Below are positions 1 to 4,966 of a stretch of DNA of 8,551 nt, piece after piece; positions within the stretch are counted from its first letter, which is position 1, and every line of letters starts with the position of its first letter. The stretch is from positions 1 to 8,551 of the forward strand of contig JAFGDC010000620.1 of the NCBI GenBank assembly GCA_016932295.1, written 5' to 3'. The position numbers and the translations under genes are program-made. The DNA is from a candidate division CSSED10-310 bacterium (GTDB taxonomy: Bacteria; CSSED10-310; JAFGDC01). The notes below the pieces were generated by a model. The model worked only from the letters and a program-made list of their open reading frames with translations. It did not search any database and was not told the DNA's origin.

Positions 1-225
1 ACGGACGGCTTCCTGCCGCCGCCATGGATTCAGACCGAATACGGAGACTTCACCCGCGGCGCGCAGCAGTCCGGCCACCGCTTCCAGCAGCGTGGTCTTG
101 CCGGCGCCGTTGGGTCCCACCAGGCCGACGACCTCGCCCGGCGCCACCTGCCACTCCGTCACCTGCAACTGGAAGGAACCCCGCCGCACCTGTAAATTCC
201 GTACTTCGACAAGATTAGTTTCCAT
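1..225 (-). CDS. ABC transporter ATP-binding protein, N-terminal part (3' end beyond window)
   Basis: Only the first 75 residues are visible; the gene runs off the left edge. They hold the start of an ABC nucleotide-binding domain: a short beta-strand region, the APGEVVGLVGPNGAGKTTLL stretch containing the Walker A motif GPNGAGKTT (residues 37-45), then the usual 'LLEAVAGLLRAAGEVSVFG' continuation. The Q-loop, signature and Walker B are not in the window. It would hydrolyse ATP on the cytoplasmic face to drive a membrane partner presumably encoded further left. ATG at 225 has GAGG nine bases upstream; a second in-frame ATG at 234 is also possible, with AAGGA five bases upstream. Either start lies inside the end of the GntR gene (overlap of 11 or 20 bases), so the two are almost certainly co-transcribed and translationally coupled. 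A GntR regulator followed by an ABC ATPase is the classic YtrA-type arrangement. The substrate cannot be told. Confidence 0.93.
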   Translation of the reverse strand, partial: METNLVEVRNLQVRRGSFQLQVTEWQVAPGEVVGLVGPNGAGKTTLLEAVAGLLRAAGEVSVFGLNPWRRQEAVR

Positions 226-622
226 CGTTTCCATCCTCTTCCTTGCCTGTCAGTTCCCGCAGCATTTCTCTGATTTGATGGGGACTCAATCCCAACCCAA
301 GCACCCTGTTCACCGCGCCGGCCAGCACTGCGCGTGCCTCGGCCAGTATCTTTTCACGAGAAGCCATCTCAACCTCCTTGGCCACAAAGGTTCCCAGTCC
401 CTGCCGCCGCACGATGAGACCCGCCTGCTCGAGATCCGCGTAAGACCTCCGGATGGTGATCAGCGAGACCAACAGTTCCCCCGCCAGTTCCCGCACCGAC
501 GGCAACCGGGTATCGGACGGCAGTTGCCCGGAACGGATGAAGTCGGTGATCTGATCAACTATCTGGCGATAGAAGGGAACGCCGGAAGCCGCACTCAATC
601 TGATGGATGGAAATACGATCAT
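215..622 (-). CDS. GntR-family transcriptional regulator, YtrA subfamily
   Basis: A 135-residue DNA-binding protein. Residues about 15-80 form a winged helix-turn-helix of the GntR type: PFYRQIVDQITDFIRSGQL, then LPSVRELAGEL and ITIRRSYADLEQAGLI, then the wing RRQGLGTFVA. The tail (about 85-135) is short and helical (REKILAEARAVLAGAVNRVLG, LSPHQIREMLREL) and too small for a FadR/HutC effector domain, which is the hallmark of the YtrA subfamily. Such proteins are usually repressors of the ABC transporter operon they sit in. ATG at 622 is preceded by GGGAGGT with suitable spacing. The start overlaps the stop of the upstream small ORF (ATGA) and the end overlaps the ABC ATPase start, so it is the regulator of this operon. 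The palindrome at 867-888 is the likely operator. The inducer is unknown. Confidence 0.94.
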   Translation of the reverse strand: MIVFPSIRLSAASGVPFYRQIVDQITDFIRSGQLPSDTRLPSVRELAGELLVSLITIRRSYADLEQAGLIVRRQGLGTFVAKEVEMASREKILAEARAVLAGAVNRVLGLGLSPHQIREMLRELTGKEEDGNDGN

Positions 623-849
623 GGTGCACCTCCCGCCCCGTCAGCGCCTTGATTCAAGTTCTGGATCATTGATTTTCCTCTTTCGGCCCGTGGAACAATC
701 CGGTCGTGCTCCATGGTTACCTCCTTTTCAGCGTGACAGCGGTGTTCTCGGCACAGTTCACCAGCACTGATACGGCGGGTGTCTTCATCGGCGATCTGCT
801 GGTGGCACGCCTGCCCCAATGCCGCATTCAGAACAGCTCCCGTTGCCAT
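619..849 (-). CDS. possible small leader ORF upstream of the GntR regulator
   Basis: A 76-codon frame starting at ATG 849 and ending in a TGA that overlaps the GntR start (ATGA). I do not recognise the product, MATGAVLNAALGQACHQQIA..., which has no TM segment or motif; the C-terminus is Gly/Ala-rich. Three in-frame ATGs each carry a Shine-Dalgarno sequence: 849 (GGAGGT), 714 (AAGGAGG, five bases away, the strongest) and 669 (AGAGG, seven bases away). They would give 76, 31 or 16 residues. The strong sites, the frame kept open to the GntR start and the promoter just upstream argue that ribosomes load here. The odd composition argues it may be a leader peptide rather than a folded protein. It could also be an untranslated leader or the remnant of a decayed gene. 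Confidence 0.4.
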   Translation of the reverse strand: MATGAVLNAALGQACHQQIADEDTRRISAGELCREHRCHAEKEVTMEHDRIVPRAERGKSMIQNLNQGADGAGGAP

Positions 850-866
850 GGGCACCTCCCCTGCTT

Positions 867-888
867 CTGTGTATATGAATATACACAT
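867..888. promoter_or_regulatory. palindromic operator, probable GntR/YtrA binding site
   Basis: The half-sites TGTGTATAT (868-876) and ATATACACA (879-887) are perfect reverse complements, nine base pairs, separated by GA. Known YtrA-subfamily operators use GTGTA...TACAC-type half-sites, and this element contains them. It overlaps the candidate -10 box of the operon encoding the GntR protein and lies about 20 bases before the first ATG, the right place for autorepression. Binding by this regulator is inferred. Confidence 0.75.
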
Positions 889-904
889 CAACACTGCTTG
901 TCAA
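878..904 (-). promoter_or_regulatory. promoter of the leader ORF / GntR / ABC operon
   Basis: On the minus strand a perfect TTGACA -35 box lies at 904-899. A TATATT -10 box at 883-878 gives a 15-base spacer; TATTCA two bases further on would give 17. The -10 region is inside the palindromic operator, so a bound repressor would block RNA polymerase directly. Confidence 0.6.
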
Positions 905-1721
905 TAGCTGGGAGAAAAAATGTTCAGCGCATCCTGGAATGCCGTCCCGGGGTGGTGCCGGGAAGCGCTTGCTTTTCGCCATAATCGATTGCCTTGCAAT
1001 GTGTCACACGGCAAGTGACCGGTGCCTGTACAGAACCGGATCCTTCACGGTATCGGTGACGGCTTGGAGTCGGTCATGTCGTCTGTCGTCATGCAGTTTA
1101 TGGAACTCAGTGTCCTGACATGATTCACGTGGGGAACCACAACAACGCAAAAGCATGGACAACGGAATGGTGCCGGGCGTGCGGCTGTGATGCGGAGGTT
1201 TGTGGCGTGGCGATGTCCGATCAGGAAACGATGTTGCGGAATACGCATAATGCATTGATATACAAGGGATGACACCGGATCGGCCAGGCATGGTTCAGCC
1301 TCCGCGTGGGCCCTCCCCCGCCGGCCGGCAGGGCGCCGGCCTTGCGCCGGGCGGCCCGCCTTGCAGGCACACGAGATTCGCGTGATGCGCCCGGTGCGCG
1401 CACCGGATCCAGGGCGCCTGCCCTCCGGGATACGGGATGTCCCGGACGGCTCGCCCCCAGCCTTCTGCCAGGACGGCAATCATTCGAATGACACTCATTC
1501 CAATGCAGGTTCCATGCCATCGATGTAAAACCGGATTACGTCATTAATTTCCAATAGTTGTGACAGCTTGTCCGGGTGATGCAGCATCGGTTGTCAACCA
1601 TGGTGTAACGCAGACTTGACACTGCCGAATGGGTCGCGCTCCCGTTCCCGAGCGAAGGAATCGACGAGAAGGCATCGCGGCGGCATCGCCGGACGATTTT
1701 TATCGTGGATCAGCCCCCCGA
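905..1721. other. intergenic stretch of about 820 bases with no supported gene
   Basis: No frame here has both a convincing start and protein-like composition. The frames between 1004 and 1520 are rich in Arg/Pro/Gly/Ala in several overlapping registers, as GC-rich non-coding DNA gives. Part of it (about 1306-1480) is markedly richer in G+C than its flanks and contains GCCGGC repeats, a 16-base perfect palindrome at 1391-1406 and a 7-base inverted repeat at 1424-1430/1440-1446. It must contain the 3' end of the propeller-gene transcript, but I see no convincing intrinsic terminator. It may hold an undetected small RNA or a decayed gene. Confidence 0.5.
1391..1406. repeat. 16-base perfect palindrome in GC-rich intergenic DNA
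   Basis: CCGGTGCG followed directly by its reverse complement CGCACCGG. It lies in the GC-rich part of the long gene-free gap. There is no T-tract on either side, so it is not an intrinsic terminator. Its role is unknown; a protein-binding site or chance in GC-rich DNA are both possible. Confidence 0.4.
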
Positions 1722-3605
1722 TCATTTCCTCCGCAGCATCATGATGACACCCAGCCCCAGTCCCAGCAGGACCAGTCCCGGACCGCCCACCGCCGGCACC
1801 GCGATCGTTTCGGACAGTTCACTGGTGATGCTCACGCTGTCCAGAAAATACGGAGTCAACGCGGACCCTCCTATGAACTCAACGCTTTCAAAGCCGATAA
1901 AGGTGCCGTCGGTATAGACCGGTTGCAGCGAGGGGTAGTCCACCGGATCCAGTTCCATGCCGATGCCGGTGGCGTCCACCACTACGGCGACCCGGTGCCA
2001 GCCTTCGCTCCGGGGTACTCCCGTGCTGATCCAGGCGCTGCCGTTGTAGCTCTGGTAATGGGTCTGGCTGGTGGCGTTCACCACTCCCAGGGCCCTTACG
2101 ACCCCCGCCTTGCCGCCGTCGTCGTAAGTCAGTTCCATCCGGAAGTCGGTACTCAGGTAACCGGGGTCCGTGCCATAGCCGTCCCAGAACCAGAACTCCA
2201 CCTCGCCCTGCTGGAGCGCCGGGAACGCCTGCAACAGGTCGCCTTCGGCGCGGTTCCCCGTCATGCCGAACCTGCAACTGTACCCGTCACCGTCGTACGA
2301 ACGTTCATTGCTGCTGGCCACTCCCGTCGCTGACGTCCAGTTGGAAAAATCAGGATCGGCGAAGCCATCGTGGAAGTCCGGGATGAAAAGGTTGCCGAAC
2401 ACATCGAGCTTGATGTCGTCCTCCCTGTCATCCAGCCATGCCACCATCATGGCTCCCGAGAATGGCTCCACCGACAATGCCGGCGTAAACTGCATCGTGC
2501 TCGGCGGTCCGTTGCATATCAGCTTGTCCGGCTGAAAGGTCATTCCGCCGTCCATGCTGCCCGAGAAATAAATCCGGGAATAACCGGTCCGGGTGTCCTC
2601 CCATGTCACGTACAGATTGCCGGCGCTGTCACGGTCGATGCGAGGATCGAGGGCATCGTTTGTACCGTTGTCGCTGATGTCCGTTGAATATGTGAAGGAT
2701 ATTCCGAAATCGGCGCTGGCCGCTCCCCAGACCGACTGGTCGCCCGGATTACCGTCGCTCCAGACCACATAGAGGACGAGACGTCCCGGATCATACACAA
2801 TATCCGGCCGGAACTGGCGAACGCTGCCGGTGTAAATGGCTATTTCGTTCTGAAAGCTGTCGCCGCCGTCGTGGCTGGTGGCCACGAAGTCAGTGGGGGG
2901 ATTCATCGCCACGGAAACTTCGAAGGCCACGAACACCATGCCGTTTTCCGCATCGAGCCTCGGTGCGGTTTCCACTATCGTGGGGTCGGTCGTGTGGTTC
3001 ACTTTGACGTTCGTGCTGAATGTGAAACCGTCGCTGCTGTTGGCGTAGTAAATGTCCGTATTGCCGTTGCGCCAATCCTCCCAGGTCACGTGCACGGTAT
3101 TGTTCGAATGGTCGAAGTCGACTTCCGGTGAACCGTGGTCGTACATATCGAACGTATCGTCGTTCACCCGCACCGGCGTCGACCAGTTCAGCCCCTGGTT
3201 GCTGCTCACCGCGCAGTAGATCTCGCTGTGCACCGAACCCGCCGGCACTTTTTCGTAAACAATACATACCAGGTCGCTGACCGGATCGTAGGCGATGGTG
3301 GGATTCATGGTGGTACAGCCGGTCCAGCAGGTGGAATCCACCTCCGTGGCCGCGCTGAAATCCAGGCCGCCGTTGGTGGATATCGCCACCAAGACCCGCC
3401 GTTCACCGATCCGGGCGTCATCGTACACACAGAGCACTGTTCGGCTGTCGATGTGCACCAGTTCGGCGGAATACTGTTGATAATCGTCACCGATGGTATC
3501 GGTGATCTTCACATCGTTGTCGAGCCAGCCCAGCGCGCCACAGGGTGATGTGAAACCACTCCACACCGGGAACCATAGAAGAGTGAGAATAAGTCCTGCT
3601 TTCAT
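1722..3605 (-). CDS. secreted sialidase-like (Asp-box) beta-propeller protein with C-terminal membrane/sorting tail
   Basis: 627 residues. Residues 1-25 are a signal peptide (MKAG, hydrophobic core, then ...TSPCGALG). Six Asp-box motifs (S-x-D/N-x-G-x-x-F/W) occur at about 76, 134, 190, 244, 297 and 350, for example STNGGLDF, SSNQGLNW and SMDGGMTF. Each is preceded by a strand such as VTWEDTRTGYSRIYF, and the 53-58 residue period fits a six-bladed propeller. Residues about 410-597 (FHDGFADPDFSNWTSATG... to FLDSVSIT) form a second beta-rich, probably jelly-roll domain, as in carbohydrate- or surface-binding proteins. The tail is VPAVGGPG, a hydrophobic stretch, then MLRRK, like IPTL/PEP-CTERM-type sorting signals or a simple C-terminal anchor. 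I cannot place the sialidase Arg triad or catalytic Tyr/Glu, so an adhesive or scaffold role is as likely as glycosidase activity. ATG 3605 has AAGGAGA five bases upstream. It is transcribed alone. Confidence 0.85.
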   Translation of the reverse strand: MKAGLILTLLWFPVWSGFTSPCGALGWLDNDVKITDTIGDDYQQYSAELVHIDSRTVLCVYDDARIGERRVLVAISTNGGLDFSAATEVDSTCWTGCTTMNPTIAYDPVSDLVCIVYEKVPAGSVHSEIYCAVSSNQGLNWSTPVRVNDDTFDMYDHGSPEVDFDHSNNTVHVTWEDWRNGNTDIYYANSSDGFTFSTNVKVNHTTDPTIVETAPRLDAENGMVFVAFEVSVAMNPPTDFVATSHDGGDSFQNEIAIYTGSVRQFRPDIVYDPGRLVLYVVWSDGNPGDQSVWGAASADFGISFTYSTDISDNGTNDALDPRIDRDSAGNLYVTWEDTRTGYSRIYFSGSMDGGMTFQPDKLICNGPPSTMQFTPALSVEPFSGAMMVAWLDDREDDIKLDVFGNLFIPDFHDGFADPDFSNWTSATGVASSNERSYDGDGYSCRFGMTGNRAEGDLLQAFPALQQGEVEFWFWDGYGTDPGYLSTDFRMELTYDDGGKAGVVRALGVVNATSQTHYQSYNGSAWISTGVPRSEGWHRVAVVVDATGIGMELDPVDYPSLQPVYTDGTFIGFESVEFIGGSALTPYFLDSVSITSELSETIAVPAVGGPGLVLLGLGLGVIMMLRRK

Positions 3606-3642
3606 GATGTTCTCCTTAAAAAAATAACTTACGTACTCTTCT

Positions 3643-3670
3643 ATAATAAGGAAAAAGTATCGTTACGCAA
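3643..3670 (-). promoter_or_regulatory. candidate promoter of the Asp-box propeller gene
   Basis: On the minus strand TATTAT (3648-3643) matches the -10 consensus at five of six bases, in an AT-rich patch that stands out from its surroundings. TTGCGT (3670-3665) is a weak -35 sixteen bases upstream. Transcription would begin about 30 bases before the ATG. The terminator at 3754-3788 separates it from the previous gene, so a promoter is needed here. Confidence 0.4.
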
Positions 3671-3753
3671 AGAAACAATGAACAGGGGAGAGTGTCTCCG
3701 CTGGGGTCCCCGAGCGCGCCATGGGCAGCTCCGCGCATGATGGAATTGAGGCG

Positions 3754-3788
3754 AAAAAAACATGGGCCGCCCTACTGGACGGCCCATG
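3754..3788 (-). terminator. intrinsic terminator of the M29-like gene
   Basis: On the minus strand a perfect 9-bp stem (CATGGGCCG with CGGCCCATG, 3788-3780 and 3769-3761) can be lengthened by two more pairs past one mismatch, around a short loop. It is followed at once by seven T residues (3760-3754). It begins about 20 bases after the stop codon at 3809. On the plus strand no T-tract follows, so it acts only in the minus direction. Confidence 0.93.
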
Positions 3789-3808
3789 GATGATTCACTC
3801 CCGCCCGG

Positions 3809-4867
3809 TCAGAACAGCTCTCCCAGGTTAGTGGTGTACATGCTGTTCCGGAATATGGGATCGCGGCTGCCGTCGTAGTACACGAAGTCCATATCCATGG
3901 CGATCAGGTGCTCCGCCCAGATGGTATCCGGGAAATGCTTCTTCGGACCGTAGCCCCAGTGCATGCCCATGGTCTTCTCGTCGCCCACATGGGTACCGTT
4001 GCAGCGCGCTTCGTCATTGACGCCGAGTCCCAGCTTGGTGACTACGGCCAGTTCCGGATGAGCGGGATCCAGCACATGCGCTCGTTCCCTCTCCGCCGCT
4101 TCGCCTTCACCGGTGATATCGACGATGCGGTTGCCCTTGATGTGGTAGACCACCAGTTCTTCATCGATCAGTGCCGGGATCTGTCCCTCGGAACGGCTCG
4201 GACCGCGGATATCGCCTTCGATGCCGGGGTACGGTCCGACGTTGGCGCAGCCTGAGGGCAGGTTGATGAAGGAACCAGGCCGCCGCGCATCGCCGTTCTC
4301 CTGGAACATGTAGCGCTGGCCGCGAAGGTCGAGGGTACACTTGAAAGTGTCCTCGAAATAGCGGAAGGTCATCTCCACCGCCACGGCGCGCGCCATCTTG
4401 CCCACCAGGATCTCGAAGCGCAGGGGGATCTTGGAATAGTCGGCCTTGAATCCCTCGAAATCAGACGTGACATTGGGCGCCGAGCCGAACCGGAAATTCT
4501 GGTTCTGTCGTCGCATCAATTCGCCGGTGATGGAAGGACCGGTAATAGCGATGACGATGTCCTTCTCGCCCCAGGCGTCCATCAGAGCCAACAGGTCGAT
4601 TTTCTCGCCTCGTACGTACCCATCCGCATCGAAAGCGCCAGGCGCCGGATTGCGTAGATCCAGTGTGACAATCGGCGCCACCTCGAAGCCGATGGCGTTG
4701 CCCAGCTCGACCATGACCCGGTGCCATTCCACGGTCATCCCGCCGCGGTTGATATCCTCCGCGCTCGGATTCTGCCTGGGCAGATCGTTGATGAATGTCA
4801 CCTTCTCGCCGGGCTGCGGCGCGAACGCGTCCATGTATAGTTTGCGAAGATCATACTCCAATTTCAT
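3809..4867 (-). CDS. M29 aminopeptidase / NicX-fold-related protein, possibly altered metal site
   Basis: 352 residues, near the usual 350-410 of the family, with no signal peptide or TM, so cytoplasmic. The C-terminal half has the landmark pattern of M29 metallopeptidases and related dioxygenases: FINLPSGCANVG (about 200-211), VVTKLGLGVNDEARCNGTHVGDEKTMGMHWGYG (275-307) and a His/Asp-bearing segment EHLIAMD (319-325). Compared with the M29 consensus as I remember it (NLPTGE, AELGIGxN, DEKxxGTxH, HxD), Cys207 stands for Glu, Lys278 for Glu, the GTxH loop is one residue short, and HxD is stretched to HLIAMD. If that alignment is right, it is not a standard two-metal aminopeptidase. ATG 4867 is chosen because AAGGAGG precedes it; an in-frame ATG at 4915 would lie upstream of the predicted transcription start. 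It has its own promoter and terminator and forms a single-gene unit 99 bases after the SGNH gene. The substrate is unknown. Confidence 0.8.
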   Translation of the reverse strand: MKLEYDLRKLYMDAFAPQPGEKVTFINDLPRQNPSAEDINRGGMTVEWHRVMVELGNAIGFEVAPIVTLDLRNPAPGAFDADGYVRGEKIDLLALMDAWGEKDIVIAITGPSITGELMRRQNQNFRFGSAPNVTSDFEGFKADYSKIPLRFEILVGKMARAVAVEMTFRYFEDTFKCTLDLRGQRYMFQENGDARRPGSFINLPSGCANVGPYPGIEGDIRGPSRSEGQIPALIDEELVVYHIKGNRIVDITGEGEAAERERAHVLDPAHPELAVVTKLGLGVNDEARCNGTHVGDEKTMGMHWGYGPKKHFPDTIWAEHLIAMDMDFVYYDGSRDPIFRNSMYTTNLGELF

Positions 4868-4904
4868 GATTTCCTCCTTGGGGGTGTTCCTCAAAACGCG
4901 GAGG

Positions 4905-4933
4905 ATTGTAACCAATCCACCGCCCGCTCACAA
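4905..4933 (-). promoter_or_regulatory. sigma-70-type promoter of the M29-like gene
   Basis: On the minus strand TTGTGA (4933-4928; four of six consensus bases) and TACAAT (4910-4905; five of six) are separated by exactly 17 bases. Transcription would start near 4899, giving a leader of about 30 bases with the AAGGAGG site before ATG 4867. It suggests the gene can be expressed independently of the upstream membrane-protein operon. Confidence 0.65.
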
Positions 4934-4935
4934 CT

Positions 4936-4947
4936 CAAATCGATTTG
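4936..4947. promoter_or_regulatory. 12-base palindrome next to the -35 box, possible operator
   Basis: CAAATCGATTTG is a perfect palindrome lying two bases upstream of the -35 hexamer of the M29-like gene. A related partial copy, CAATCGATCG, is 20-odd bases further upstream, across the end of the SGNH gene. The position suits an activator or repressor site. No cognate regulator can be identified in the window. Confidence 0.4.
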
Positions 4948-4966
4948 TTCACCGGCGCCGCATATC

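Noticed and set aside
785..982. 65-residue minus-strand frame starting at 982
   Set aside because: It reads through the promoter and operator of the GntR operon, and its composition is not protein-like.
1004..1520. Overlapping minus-strand frames of 95, 144, 99 and 67 residues in the gap
   Set aside because: Mutually overlapping, Arg/Gly/Pro/Ala-rich, without a convincing ribosome-binding site or recognisable motif.
1616..1621. TTGACA on the plus strand as a promoter
   Set aside because: No -10 box at a suitable distance and no plus-strand gene downstream.
1693..1706. Small inverted repeat ACGAT/ATCGT after the propeller gene as a terminator
   Set aside because: Only five base pairs, with the T/A run in the loop rather than after the stem; not a credible intrinsic terminator.
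1629..2333. 234-residue plus-strand frame, and other plus-strand frames over 1705-3548
   Set aside because: They run antisense to the Asp-box propeller gene, whose six motifs, signal peptide and tail leave no doubt about the coding strand.
4868..4915. Longer start of the M29-like protein at ATG 4915 (MVTILRVLRNTPKEE...)
   Set aside because: The added codons cover the -10 region and the Shine-Dalgarno site of the start at 4867, and they add no family-like sequence.
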